A stretch of DNA of 64,000 nucleotides from Haematobia irritans (lineage: Eukaryota; Arthropoda; Insecta; Diptera; Muscidae). How positions within the stretch are numbered: the stretch's first letter is position 1; the number at the start of each line of letters is the position of its first letter. This document shows, one piece after another, positions 1-11,400 of this stretch. The notes below the pieces were generated by a model that worked only from the letters and a program-made list of their open reading frames with translations, searched no databases and was not told the DNA's origin. Position numbers and translations under genes: made by a program. The DNA is taken from positions 80,818,003 to 80,882,002 of the forward strand of contig NC_134398.1 in the NCBI RefSeq assembly GCF_050003625.1. The letters run 5' to 3'.

Positions 1-1756
1 TTGTCATTCCGTTTGTAACACATCGAAATATTGCTCTAAGACCCCATAAAGTATATATATTCTGGGTCGTGGTGAAATTCTGAGTCGAACTAAGCATGTC
101 CGTCCGTCTGTCCGGCTGTCCGTCCGTCTGTGGAAATCACGCTAACTTCCGAACGAAACTAGCTATCGACTTGAAACTTGGCACAAGTAGTTGTTATTGA
201 TGTAGGTCGGTTGGTATTGAAAATGGGCCATATCGGCCCACGTTTACGTATAGCCCCCATATAAACGGACATGATGTAAGAATATGGTCTCTAACAACCA
301 TGCAAAAATTGGTCCACATCGATCCATAATTATATATAGCCCCCATATAAACCGATCCCCAGATTTGACCTCCGGAGCCTCTTGGAGGGGCAAAATTCAT
401 CCGATCCGGTTAAAATTTGGTACCTGATGTTAGTATATGGTCTCTAACAACCATGCAAAAATTGGTCCATATCGGTCCATAAATATATATAGCTCCCATA
501 TAAACCGATATCCAGATTTGACCTCCGGAGCCTCTTGGAAGAGCAAACTTCATCCTACCCGATTGAAATTTGGTACGTGGTGTTAGTATATGGTCCCTAA
601 CAACCATGCAAAAACTGGTCCATATCGGTCCATAATTATATATAGCTCCCATATAAACCGATCCCCAGATTTGACCTCCGGAGCCTCTTGGAGGGGCAAA
701 ATTCATCCGATCCGTTTGAAATTGGGTACCTGATGTTAGTATATGGTCTCTAACAAGCATGCAAAAATTGGTCCATATCGGTCCATAATTATATATAGCT
801 CCCATATAAACCGATCCCCAGATTTGAACTCTGGAGCCTCTTGGATGAGCAAAATTCATCCGATCCAATTGAAATTTAGTACGTGGTGTTAGTATATGGT
901 CTCTAACAACCATGCAAAAATTGATCCGTATCGGTCCATAATTATATATAGCTCCCATATAAACCGATCCCCAGATTTGACCTCCGGAGCCTCTTGGAGG
1001 AGCAAAAGTCATCAGATGCGGTTGAAATTTGGTACATTTCGTTAGTATATGGCCTCTAACAGCCATGTAAAAATTGTCAAATTTTATTACTATAGAAAGT
1101 TTTGTCAAAATTTCATTTCTATAGAAAGTTTTGTAAAAAGTTTATTTCTATAGCAATGTTTGTCAACATTTTATTTCCATAGAAAATTTTGTCAAAATTT
1201 TATTTCTATAGAAAATTTTGTAAAAAATTTATTTCTGTAGAAAATTTTGTCAACATTTTATTTCTATAGACAATTTTGTCAACATTTTATTTCTATAGAA
1301 CATTTTGTCAACATTTTATTTCTATAGAAAATTTTGTCAACATTTTATTTCTATAGAAAATTTTGTCAAAATTTTATTGCTATAGAAAATTTTGTCAACA
1401 TTTTACTTCCATAGAAAATTTTGTCAACATTTTATTTCTATAGAAAATTTTGTCAAGTTTTTATTTCTATAGAAAATTTTGTCAAAATTTTATTTCTATA
1501 GAAAATTTTGTCAAACTGAATTATATACGTATTTAATCGGCCTTTTTTTTTTGTTTAATATATACCCCTTATGGACTAACTTACAATTTAGAAGACAGTG
1601 TTAAAAAGTTTTACGATACCTTGCCATCGGCAAGTGTTATCGCAACCCAAGTAATTCGATTGTGGATGACAGCCTTTAGTAGAAGTTCCTACGCAATCCA
1701 TGGTGGAGGGTACATAAGATTCGGCCTGGCCGAACTTACGGCCGTATATACTTGTT
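1..1756 (-). mobile_element. GTCY-type (mini-me-like) interspersed repeat, copy A, cut by window start
   Basis: On the minus strand the element starts at the right with a palindrome-rich head (TTCGGCCAGGCCGAA, ACGGCCGT near 1725-1750). It continues through an AT-rich array of about 25-bp units built on TTCTATAGAAA (1085-1520), then about six tandem 153-bp units (220-1080). It ends with a tail holding (GTCC/GTCT)n at 98-130 and a conserved block around CCCCATAAAGTATATATATTC. The final hairpin of the tail falls outside the window. It is nearly identical to the inverted copy at 23023-24869. The GTCY tract links it to the dipteran mini-me class, although the assignment is by resemblance. Long open frames across the 153-bp units are a repeat artefact. 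Confidence 0.8.
1085..1520. repeat. AT-rich tandem array, about 25-bp unit (TTTTATTTCTATAGAAAATT type)
   Basis: About 17 head-to-tail units built from ATTTTATTTCTATAGAAAA plus TTTGTCAA or variants. The same array occurs in the other GTCY-type elements at 23265-23690, 17995-18130 and 61510-61760, always between the palindromic head and the 153-bp units, so it is an internal module of that family. Single-base variants of TTCTATAGAAA, itself a palindrome, are scattered through it. Confidence 0.9.
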
Positions 1757-3426
1757 TGAATCTATATTTGCATGTTGCAGCAATTCCTACAGGTGAGTAC
1801 TAAGTTCGAGTTTAGCCGCTAAAATTAAAAATAAATCACTAAGAAAAGTATAAAATTATACGTCTTCGATACAAATTTAAATATAACTTGATGGAGAATA
1901 GCCCAAACCAAGTTTTTTATAAAGATTTTTTTTGTAATGGATTATTAAAGAAAAATAGCGATTTTAGCCTCTACTCGAACTTAATATCCACTTTAAATAC
2001 TAAATGCTATACTGACAAGTGGCATTTTTTTATTTATTTATTTATTTCAGTCTATGGAATAACAAAAATTCCTTACAGACTAGGACTTAAAACTAAAAAT
2101 TTATAATATCTAATAAATTAGCGAATTTTTCAATATTAAACATTAAATCCAAATTGTATTCATTGATTCTGTTGAACTATTTTAAAGCCCTTGTTATGGG
2201 CTCGTTACAAGAATAATTCGTTCTATGTAATGGAACGTAAAAGAACTTATTATGACGCAGAAGCCTTGGAGGCACATTCAAATGCAAAAGTTTAAGCAAA
2301 TCAGAACAATCTACTAGACCATTTATAATTTTATACAGAAACATTTGTGACTGAAGCATTCTTCTATTCTCAAGTGTTTTAAGTGATATAAGCCTGCATT
2401 TGTCCAAATAAGATGGTTCAGGAGTAGAGAAATTAATTGACCTAAGAGCAAAAACCTTCTTTGTATCTGTTCAATTCTATTACAATTATGTCTACTTTTA
2501 TAATATTTTTTATTTCAAATATATTCTGAGAATAATTTCAAAAACGTCCCATTAGTCCATTGATATGATTCCAATAATATACCTACTGGATGGATTTTTC
2601 AATGTGGTAAGTTTTTCTATAAACGGCATTTTGTTCGTTTAATAAAACCAAAATTTCAATTTATTAAAAATAATTATTTTCACTTGCAGGTAGCCAGGTC
2701 TGGTAATTTTTTTTAATATTCTAACAGTTTAATGCTAATTAAGCTGATATCCTTATTGGCTCTAGGATATACTCTTGAAAACCGTAAGTTAAAAATCAAT
2801 ATGAATTTGATAATATTTTTCTTATATTTTGTATAACTTTGCAAATTCAGATGCTTATAAGACAAATCCGCCCAACAAAAGTTAGCCAAAATATAATATA
2901 AATATAAAAATATAAATAACATAGAATATTACTCTTTTGAAGAAGCAATTACTAACTACCGACAATACTAATAAAAATATTTCCTTTATTGTATATCATA
3001 ACCCATAATTTTGTGTAATATAATAATAATTTTTTGAAATAAAATACTGGTGGTTATAGAAAATTGACTTGTTTTGTACGAAAAATTTCTTAGTTGTTTA
3101 CAGGCTTGTTGTACCTTTGATTCCTCAATTTCTCTACTTTTTTTGAAAATTATACCGACAAACAGTTTATTTCAAACCAATTTCTTAATACAGGTTCCCA
3201 AAAAATTGTTAATTTTTCCGGATAGCAGGAATATTTTGAATGAGTTTAACTATATTCTTCCCACAGCATAGTAATAATGAACTAAAATACGATACAATAC
3301 ATGAACTAATTTATAAGAAAATCATGAACTTATCTAGATGAAAAAAATCTTTGGCGCCAAATCATGGTCATTCTTACTATGGGTTAGTTCATTTTTCATA
3401 AAAAATAGTAAACTTTTTTTTCGGTG
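1757..3426. repeat. unclassified interspersed repeat U, copy 1, with a LINE fragment inside
   Basis: This stretch matches 40096-42329 over most of its length; for example, both copies carry CTAAGTTCGAGTTTAG, ATACGTCTT, and TTTTTCAATGTGGTAAG. Both end with an AGTTCA-rich segment closing on TTCGGTG followed by TA. Relative to copy 2 this copy contains an extra LINE fragment (about 2028-2505) and lacks the roughly 1-kb MITE present in copy 2. The right end looks like a terminal inverted repeat of the CACCGAAAA kind. The left end was not defined because it abuts the GTCY element. No protein was recognised in the U sequence. Confidence 0.6.
2028..2505 (-). mobile_element. 3' fragment of a non-LTR retrotransposon (jockey/CR1-like)
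   Basis: The minus-strand frame at 2177-2407 reads DKCRLISLKTLENRR, then FLYKIINGLVD and NVPPRLLRHN, the pattern found at the C-terminus of jockey/CR1-type reverse transcriptase ORFs just past the RT domain. Downstream on the same strand is an (AAAT)n tail at about 2028-2050, typical of a LINE 3' end. The copy is 5'-truncated and carries stops upstream of the readable part. It interrupts repeat U: copy 2 of U reads straight through this position. Clade assignment is uncertain. Confidence 0.65.
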
Positions 3427-3428
3427 TA

Positions 3429-5032
3429 TAATTGTAGGCTGTTTTTAAATATTTAATCAGGTTCCTCCAATCCTCCTCATTTTTTCCATTCAAAATGTTC
3501 AAAACTTCTTCATAGTTTAAAGTTGACTTTCTGAAAGCTGCTCGTCTAAATTCGTTTAAAATTGGGCATCTGCCGAAGAAGTGTAGATTTGTTTCTTCTT
3601 CTTGCATATTGCACAATTTACATTCTCTCTCCGATTCATTTGTTGTGAAGCTGTTATAATTTAAATGTAGCATTCCACTTCGTGCTTTAAAAATCCAAGT
3701 AATTTCGTCAGATGTATAATTTTCATTCAAATATAATTGCGCTCTTGATGGATTCAAAAATTTGTAATCTCGTGTACGACTTTCTGATTTACATTGGATT
3801 CTTTTATGTTTCAGTGCCAGCTTTAATGAACACAGGAGCTCTGTTGAAAACATATTCCACGATTCCATGTTATTTATTGCTGCTGGCCATTGTACACTAA
3901 TATTCTGCGAAAGTGATCTTATTTCTCTCACCCAAAACACATTTTTACGTATCAATAGAGTTGTTAGCTGCTTAGGGAGTATATCGCGGTGATACTGGAA
4001 CATAGCTCTACAAATATACTTAAGGTGTAATCCTAAAGAGTATATTTGACTGTCTTCCACATCCGTTTCCAGCAATAGGATATATGTTGGTGTAAAGCTT
4101 GGTAGTCGCAATAACTTCTTTATGAAATATATTAGCAATGAATTTACTTCACTGAAATGAGTAAAACCCCAGACTTGAGCCGCATATGTTTGCACTGACC
4201 TACAAACAGAGAGGAATAATTTCCATTTGGCATTCATATTTATATCATTGCGGCCCAGAAAACTCTCCCAGGTTGAATTGATTGCATTTTTTGCCATAAT
4301 GTTGCGGTTTTTAATATGTTTTCCAAATTGCATAGTTGGTGTCAGTATAACTCCCAGGTATTTAAACTCATTTGTTATTTTTACTTTTCTTCCATTAAAA
4401 GTCCATGTTTCAGTTCTGCTCAATCTTCCTCCATTTCGAAAAACCATTATTTCAGATTTTTCAAGATTTACATCCAGATTCCACATTTTACAATAATCTT
4501 CGAGTTTGTGTATCATATTCTGCATCTTTTTTATATCATCCGTTAGTATAACTATATCATCGGCGTATAATAACAACCGAATGTTTAGATCATCTACATC
4601 TAATCCGTCTTCTAGATGTTCATGTAAATCGTTTACATAGAGGGCAAATAGTATGGGTGACAATAAGCACCCCTGCTTTACTCCCCTAGTTGTTGCGAAG
4701 TATTCGGACATCCCTTGTCCCGTCCAAACGGCTGAAACTGTGTTCTCGTATATCCTTTCTATTAACCGGACCATTTTAGTCGATAGCCCTATTTGGTGTA
4801 ACTTGTAGATTAAAGCTTGTCGTGATATATTATCAAAGGCTGCCTTAAAATCGATGAAAAATGCATACACTTTCTTTTTTTCAGCTAATTTCAAGCTAAC
4901 TATGGCTGCCAGGTTATAAATGTTATCAATGGTAGAATAATACCTCCTAAATCCTGCTTGATATTCTGTTAGTATATTGTAATGTTCTAAATTCGATTGT
5001 TCAAAATACCCATAAATATTTTGGCTGCACAA
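3429..5032 (-). pseudogene. LINE reverse transcriptase core and C-terminal domain, frameshifted
   Basis: This frame carries RT motifs in order: AGFRRYYSTIDNI, FIDFKAAFDNI (motif A), GVKQGCLLSPILFALYVNDL (motif B), LLLYADDIVIL (catalytic YADD, about residue 155), then LEKSEIMVF and FKYLGVIL. The C-terminal part has a cysteine-histidine cluster (CKLCNMQEE followed by HFFGRC). It joins the preceding frame through a one-base slip near 5000, so the single ORF of an active element is broken. The frame runs on to 3389 through sequence belonging to element U. No RNase H motifs (TDGS, QAE, SDS) occur after the RT. Confidence 0.85.
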
Positions 5033-6634
5033 TTCATGAATGATATGCCTCTATAATTTGATGGGTCGTCTAAATCGCCCTTTTTATGAATTGGATAGAT
5101 AATTGTCCTTTTGAACGTATCGTCAATGGTGCAATTATTGTATATTTCATTGTAACTTCTTAAAAGTTGGAGGTGGAATTGCTCGGTAGCGTTTATGAAA
5201 AATTCATATGGTATTCCGTCTTCACCCGGAGCCTTATTTAATTTGACGCTCTGAAGCATTTGTTTTAGCTCTATTAAAGTTATAGGCTCATCGAGAATTG
5301 AATCCTGGTGTAACATTGGGGCGTAATATATCGTGTTCATAATTTGTGGTGGATTTAACAGTCGCTCGTAGAATTGTTTGAATGAGAAGGGAGTAATGTT
5401 CGGCCCGATTTTGCTTTGATGGTTTCGCATTTCTCTGGCCATCTTCCACCATTCTTTAGCGTTTTTTATGTCATTCAATTTTGTTGCGATATTCGAATAA
5501 TAATTGGTTTTGCTAATGTTGCAAATATACTTGTAGGTATATTGTGCCTTTAGGTATACGTTTTTGTCTTCCAAAGTGTTCGATTTCCGATATTTTGCCA
5601 AAAGTTGAAAACTCTTTAATCGTGCTTCATTGCAGGCTGCGTTATACCATCTATTTTTTGGTTGATATGATTGGTTTCTGTTGGACGACTTAGGCCAGGA
5701 TTTCACTATCAATCCGCAAATTGTTTTCAGTCCTAATTCACTCGACGTTAAATTGTGTCTATATAGAGAATCATTGAGATGTCTCTGGTAACTATTTTTT
5801 TCTTCATTCTTCCACATTAACTTTGGAAGTAATTCCATCCTTTTTCCAATTTCTAATGATGTGTGACAGTTAAGTTTTAAAACGATGGGAAAGTGATCTG
5901 ACCAGCTTGCATCTCCGACCATAAACTCTCTGACAATTCCTAGCAAATCCTGAGACACGGAGCATAAGTCATTTACTGATTGCCCAATAGAGTTGACATA
6001 CGTTACATTGCCTTCTTCGTCGCCACGAGTAATTCCGTTTAAGATAAGTAAATTAAAATCGTTGCAAAAATGCAAAAACTGTTTTCCTTTATTATTAACT
6101 ATCTTATCTTTTGATTTTCTAACATCATATCCAGCGGCAAAAGTTTCCTTATACATTTCAACGATATCTTGTTTCGATTCTCCAATACGAACGTTTAGAT
6201 CTCCTATAACTATTCCATTTCTAATATCTTGATCAGAAAATAATTTTTTTAGTTTATTGAAGTCAGTTGGCCAAGAATCCGGTCGCAAGTATGTCGGTAT
6301 TAATGTGAAACAATATGTTTTGGTATTTATATTTAAAATTTGACCCTCAGAACTTTCCTTCACTTCATATATCTTCTAATTTTTTGCTGATTCCATATAC
6401 TTTTCCTCCACTAGCTCTCCCAAAACGACAAATCCGTATTGCTGGTACAAAGATTAGGTGAAATCCGCTAAAAAACGCCCTTGTTCTTTCTGTTTTTTGA
6501 TCTTCTAGATGAGTTTCCAATAATATGAAAATATCAAAACTTCTTACATAATCAAAAAAGGAAGGGTAAAGGTATTTATTTTGCAAACCATTTACATTAT
6601 AACATAATATTGTAATCATAGTCTCATTTATCAT
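4987..6634 (-). pseudogene. LINE endonuclease and N-terminal RT region, frameshifted
   Basis: The frame at 6365-6634 carries the endonuclease start (ILCYNVNGLQNK, then ILLETHLEDQ with the catalytic Glu context). After a one-base shift near 6363 the frame at 4987-6363 continues with GIVIGDLNVRIGE (the GDxN motif), a SDHFPIV motif closing the endonuclease (about residues 155-162), and the first RT blocks: LNKAPGEDGIPYEF, IYPIHKKGD and NYRGISF. This frame stops at 4987, where the RT continues in another frame. It would act on cytoplasmic ribonucleoprotein and nuclear target DNA in a live element. The first codon of the 4987-6363 frame is GTG, not a real start. Confidence 0.82.
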
Positions 6635-6666
6635 GCTGGCATCTGCTCCGGATTTTTTGGCCCTTA

Positions 6667-6860
6667 CTAGTTTTTTGAATTTGGGTAGGTTCTCAGATTT
6701 TCAAAATTTATATTAATATTTCGTGCAGCATCCCCATATAGTTTTACCAATTTATTTATTCCGTCACTACCGTCGCAGACAAGAACGTTTCCATTACCCC
6801 ACTTAAACCAGCTATCATTAATTATCATTTTATCCTCACGGATATTCATTTTTATTTTAT
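6667..6860 (-). pseudogene. possible ORF1 remnant of the LINE
   Basis: Immediately upstream of the endonuclease on the minus strand, a short frame from an ATG near 6849 encodes about 59 residues ending with NLRTYPNSKN, followed by two stops. Position suggests the end of a LINE ORF1, but no zinc knuckle or coiled coil is visible, and the piece is too short to classify. Confidence 0.3.
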
Positions 6861-6879
6861 TGAAGAGTAAACTAACAAG

Positions 6880-7170
6880 AACAAACAAAACGAACTTTAT
6901 TTTAGTTCATGGAATTTATTACGTTTTAGTAAAAAATTTTTCAATATGAGAAAATTTTCTTGATTTTAGAAATTTTTGTGGTAGTTAAATGAATTAAAAA
7001 ATTTCTCACAACATAATTCAAGATTTCCTGATTGACATCTTTGAACTCAAATTTTTCCTGCAAACTATGAATTTTCTTGGGTTTGTCGAATTTTTTTCTC
7101 TCATTAGATCTAATCAAATTAACCTAAATTGTCCTTCCTGGTGGGTTCACCTGTTTTGAGCTTAGAATCG
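6880..7170. repeat. fragment of a TA-flanked MITE (related to 40476-41474)
   Basis: Read in reverse, this segment (with GTGAACCCACCAGGAAG near 7140 and CTTTATTTTAGTTCATG near 6892) parallels parts of the MITE at 40476-41474. It is truncated by the LINE on the left and by a small SINE-like scrap on the right (GAGCTTAGAATCGGGCAGCA at about 7157). No protein is encoded. Confidence 0.5.
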
Positions 7171-7185
7171 GGCAGCACTAGGGAT

Positions 7186-7646
7186 GATAAATAGCATTCA
7201 TTAAATTTTACTGAATGAGCTTCGAAAAAGTACCTTTTGAAGCCAAATAGTACTTATGGAATTTGGTAAATCCCTTTACCGGTTTGCTTATAAAAGAGAT
7301 CCTCCCGGATAAAATAGTTAGCATGCTCGCTTATCATACAGGTTGTCATGGTTTTATTGTGGTGCTTCCTGAAATAATGATGTGATTCATAAATTGCTCA
7401 TGTCGGCCACACCAAATTTCTTGGAGATTGGAACCAAAGTCTTATCAAGAGTCTGAAGACGAGAATTCTAAATGTATGAACTTTCAAAAGCCTTGGAGAA
7501 TATGATGTGTCCACGAAACAAATTCAAAATTCTTTCATAAACACTTTAAACGAATGTCTTACAATAAGAACACAAGAAGAATTCCATGGCGGTTAAATAT
7601 TGACAATTTATTTAAAATGCTACTTAGAATGCAACGAATAACATAC
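7186..7646. other. dimm intron 2 part, no recognisable feature
   Basis: Apart from the donor of dimm exon 2 at 7645-7646, nothing was recognised here. It does not match the repeat families seen elsewhere in the window, so it may be original intron sequence. Confidence 0.5.
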
Positions 7647-7895
7647 CTGAAATGCGTCATTTAGGCTGTGCATTCGCATGCGCTCCCTTTCATTGGATTC
7701 CAGACGTCGCAAGTTACGCTCCTTTGCATTGAGAGTCCCCTTTCTGCGGCGATTTGGATTTGCTCCAGATGAATTTCTACCACTGCTCGAAGGTCGGGCA
7801 CCACTGCCACCGCCATTGCTGCTGCCACCACCTCCACTGGTGTCATCGCTTTGTGAACTTGAGTCTGTCACATCCATATCATAATTATTGCTTAA
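7647..7895 (-). CDS. dimm: dimmed-like bHLH factor, second coding exon with start of bHLH domain (83 codons)
   Basis: The exon starts after an AACAG acceptor (codons LSNNYDMDV) and ends at a CAG|GTATGT donor after exactly 83 codons, phase 0 at both ends. It encodes an acidic Ser-rich stretch, a Gly/Ser/Asn linker, then the basic region and most of helix 1 of a bHLH domain: RRRKG, NAKERNLRRLESNERERM, and RMHSLNDAFQ at the very end. The NERERMRMHSLNDAF core is typical of the Mist1/Dimmed group rather than of atonal, Olig or twist relatives. The loop and helix 2 must lie on a further exon to the left; none is readable between 1 and 7646, so the gene runs out of the window. The acceptor is preceded by a (GT)n microsatellite instead of a normal pyrimidine tract. 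The next intron exceeds 7.6 kb. Confidence 0.85.
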
Positions 7896-7903
7896 CTGTT
7901 CGC

Positions 7904-8271
7904 ATACACACACACACACACAAAAGCGTCGTCAAAGAAACCGCAAATCAGCAATTTTCCAGCACATGTATGAAGAAGAAGAAAATACGAAAAGAGGATA
8001 AAAAGATGAAGAAAAGCGTATGAATGAAAAATCTTTGCGATTTGTGGGCGTTTTAAATAAGATGGTCTAAAAATAGCAGAAATCCTTTATTGCACTGGCG
8101 ATAAGCAAGACAAAGAAGACTAAAATAAATCGCAGTACAATTTATCAAGAAATGCAGTAGTAAAAAATATATTTCACTAAAAGCAAAATCTGATCTTGAA
8201 ATATTTTGGAAATATAAACGTAGGCTACACAAGAAAATTTATTCGTTACATCGAATAAAAATTATAGATCA
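7904..8271. other. dimm intron 1 sequence next to exon 2, with (CA)n run
   Basis: A (CA)8 run at about 7906-7921 lies just outside the exon 2 acceptor, followed by purine-rich AAGAAG DNA. It does not match the main repeat families. No gene is visible. Confidence 0.5.
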
Positions 8272-9412
8272 TTATACCCACCACCATAGAATGGTGATGG
8301 GGGTATAATAAGTTTGTCATTCCGTTTGTAACACATCGAAATATCGATTTCCGACTATGTAAAGTATATATTCTTGATCAGGGAGAAATTCTAAGACGAT
8401 ATAACGATGTCCGTCTGTCTGTTGTAATCGCGCTACAGTCTTCAATATTGAAGCAATCGTGCTGAAATTTTGCACAAACTCGTCTTTTGTCTGCAGGCAG
8501 GTCAAGTTCGAAGATGGACTATATCGGTCCAGGTTTTGATATAGTCCCCATATAAACCGACCTCCCGATTTGGGGTCTTGGGCTTATAGAAATCGTAGTT
8601 TTTATCCAATTTGCCTGAAATTTGACATCTAGAAGTATTTTATGACCATAAGGAAGTGTGCCAAAAATGGTGAGTATCGGTCAATGTTTTGGTTAAGCCC
8701 CCATATAGACCGATCTCCCGATTTTACTTCTTGGGCTTATAGAAACCGCAGTTTTTATCAAATTTACCTGAAATTGGAAATCGTGAGGTACTTTAGAACC
8801 GTAAAGATGTGTGCCAAAAATGGTGAGCATCGGTCCATGTTTTGGTATGGTCCCCATATAAACTGACCTCCCGATTTGGGGTCTTGGGCTTATGGAAATC
8901 GTAGTTTTTATCCAATTTGCCTGAAATTTGAAATCTAGAGGTATTTTAGGACCATAAAGAGGTGTGCCAGAAATGGTGAGTATCGGTCCATGTTTTGGTA
9001 TAGCCCCCATATAGACCGATCTCCCGATTTTACTTCTTGGGCTTAAGAAACCGCAGTTTTTATTCAATTTACCTGAAATTGTAAATATTCTGGTATTTTA
9101 GGCTCACAAAAACGTGTATCGGATTAAATTTTTATCGGTCCATTTGGTAATGCCTCCATATAGACCGACTTATAATTTTCTTGCACACTTACAAGAGATG
9201 TTAATGATTCCTCTAAAACTCAAACAAAAATGGTTCTTATAAATCCAGAATCTGATATAGTCCTCATAGGTGAAATCTTTAAATGTATCTTCGGGAAGTG
9301 TCCTCAAGTCCTCAAGCCCTCCTGAAATTTCAAAGAAACCCCTAATATTTGGTTCATGGTGGTGGGTATTTAAGATTCGGCCCGGCCGAACTTACTGCTG
9401 TATATACTTGTT
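8272..9412 (-). mobile_element. GTCY-type interspersed repeat, second subfamily (copy C)
   Basis: The left end is the tail hairpin (TATACCCACCACCATAG and GGTGATGGGGGTATAA), followed by TTTGTCATTCCGTTTGTAAC, a block ending in TATATTCTTGATCAGG, and GTCCGTCTGTCTG. The right end is the palindromic head (TTCGGCCCGGCCGAA, then TATATACTTGTT). The middle holds about four degenerate units of roughly 160 bp (CCGATCTCCCGATTTTACTTCTTGGGC type), different from the 153-bp units of copies A and B, so this is a distinct subfamily with the same ends. It lies within dimm intron 1. Confidence 0.75.
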
Positions 9413-10284
9413 TTAGTTTTATTTTGTTGTTAGACATTTCTTTAAACATAAATAAATCCAAATTAATGCTAATCATGGGCTGGTGCTCTCCAACATGTTT
9501 TATAAATGTTAAAAAAAAATCCACTATTCTACAAAAATGTCGTAAGCATTTTATCACTTAAAAAACCTATAAAGAAATCCACTAATCAACAATTATGTTG
9601 TAGTAGATTTATAATTTTAATATCCGTAAAAAATTTATAATTTGATAAAAATATCGTAATCGATTTATCAACATTAAGTTGCTAAAAATTCCACAATTTG
9701 ATAAAAAATATCGTAACGTATTCCCCGACCTCAAATCGATAAAAATTGCGTAAGATTTTTATCGTTTTTTAATAATTGTAATTAAAGAATATATCCGTTA
9801 TATGATAAAAATATCATCGTTTGTTTATCAATATATAACATAACAAATGTTGTACAAAACAAGAGAAAACACTTTCACACAAAAAGAAAAGGTTTATTAT
9901 TTTTATTTAGAAATAATTTATACAAACAAAATTAAGAAATAAACGCTGGAATTAGGACTTCATAGTTTTTACTCAAAATTATTCCATCTCGAATTCAAGT
10001 CGTCAACCTGTGAATGAGATTAACATTTATAATATATTAACAATAACAATAGTAACAGAAACTAGTAGTAAAATAAACACTAAATCACAAAAATAACACT
10101 TAATACTTACTTCTTCCATTTTGCTAAATTGAACAACCCGTGTTCGTTGTTTAAATGTTACAATATGAATGATTAAACAGTAATATCAACAATTGATGGA
10201 ATTAATACAATATTTCTCTACGCTTCCAAAAACTAACGTGTTTCAAATTCTTTCGCAAATTTTCACACGCAAAATGAATTAAAC
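9413..10284. other. AT-rich intron stretch, no gene
   Basis: The left half has loosely repeated motifs around GATAAAAATATCGTAA and ATTTATCAAC. The rest is AT-rich and unmatched elsewhere in the window. No feature is supported. Confidence 0.5.
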
Positions 10285-11396
10285 AGCACGCACAGAAAAA
10301 ACATGTTTGGACATGGTTGCCATGTATTTTGTCTTTGTAAAAATAATGTTCGTGCGGAGAAAAATATATGTTGCATTTATAAGCATTTAAATGGTTTTCA
10401 AATGCCGCAAACATGTTCTATTATTTAAATGATAGAATTTGAGACCATTATGTTACATGGTCGGGAAAATCATGTACCTGACCATCCAATTTTTTTTTAC
10501 TTTTTTGCAGGGAAAAAAGTATTTTTATGGGTTACGTATAGACATGTCTAGAACCATTACATGACCATAAAGAACATGTACATTTTTTTCGTGACCATTT
10601 ATTTTTTTAACTTTTTTGCAGCGAAAAGAATTTTATAAAAGCATTGAGCAGGTACACACGATTTTCATTTTGCGCGTCAGTCATGTGTTGATTGTTGCTT
10701 GGAATGGACGGAGAATACGGAATTACGTGTTTTGTGTTAATTTATTTATTCAGAAGTGACACGTGGTTTTATGTGAACACAAAAAAGGGAAGTGTAATTG
10801 CAACAAAAATGTATCTGGTTTTTGTTCTGCTTTTTGATATATGGTATAATTTATTTTTATTTGCAGTTACATGATGTCTGCGTTGGTACATTTGATGGAC
10901 ACGAAGTAAATGGAATGATTACTTATTGTTGAAATTGAACCAAAATGGAGTGTTTAAAAATATGTGATGTTTACTTGCACGACATTATAAATACAAATAA
11001 ACAATGAATTAGTTTATAAATAAATAAAAGCAAATAAATATAGTTAATTTTGTGTTTTCTTTTCTCAAGTGGCGTCTTTTTTCGACGACGAAAAAAGTCT
11101 TTTCATAAAGATCAAAACATTTTAGGTTGTGACCATGTTCTTTTAACTGGAAGAAAAACATTTTTGAGGAATACCATAATATTTTAGATCCTGACCGTTG
11201 TCTTTTAATGGAAACAATTTTTTTATTATCAATATAAAAACATTTTAAATGAGGATAATTTTATTTTTCTTAGAACCATGTTCACTGAGCCAACATGGTT
11301 GCAGGTGAAAATGTTACATGGTCGCCGCAAAAATAGCTCCTATCATATTATTTTGCTCTTCGAATATGATTGTGACAATCATGTTTCTTCTCTGCC
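10285..11396 (+). mobile_element. inverted-repeat DNA element Y, copy 1 (about 1.1 kb)
   Basis: The ends are imperfect inverted repeats: CGCACAGAAAAAACATG at the left and, reading inward from the right, GCAGAGAAGAAACATGATTG. The element matches, in reverse orientation, the two outer parts of 44962-49376; there the copy is split by a hAT-type insertion. Motifs shared by both include ATGTTCACTGAGCCAACATGG and AATTACGTGTTTTGTGTTAA. No transposase is visible, so the copy is non-autonomous. A partial copy lies at 25362-25480. Confidence 0.65.
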
Positions 11397-11400
11397 GAAT

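Larger units (their letters stand above)
3429..6890 (-). mobile_element. decayed LINE with endonuclease and reverse transcriptase, no RNase H seen
   Basis: On the minus strand this 3.4-kb copy contains, in order, a short possible ORF1 remnant, an apurinic-like endonuclease, a reverse transcriptase with YADD, and a zinc-knuckle C-terminus. The coding frame is broken at least twice, near 6365 and near 5000. The 3' end lies against the terminal repeat of element U at 3426, so the last codons of the readable frame belong to that neighbour. The 5' end abuts MITE-like sequence near 6890. The clade was not determined; absence of an RNase H domain argues against the I and R1/LOA types with RNase H. 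Confidence 0.8.

Noticed and set aside
1085..1520. Regular short repeats resembling a CRISPR array
   Set aside because: Units are contiguous AT-rich minisatellite repeats with no unique spacers, in a eukaryotic genome.
1621..1803. 60-codon ORF repeated at 22934-23158 (PSASVIATQVIRLW)
   Set aside because: It is the conserved head of the GTCY repeat, found in every copy, with no protein features.
4227..4546. Plus-strand ORFs over the LINE
   Set aside because: They are antisense to a clear reverse transcriptase.
7661..8023. Alternative-frame and antisense ORFs over the bHLH exon
   Set aside because: They are shadows of the GC-richer coding exon; the frame encoding the bHLH basic region is the real one.
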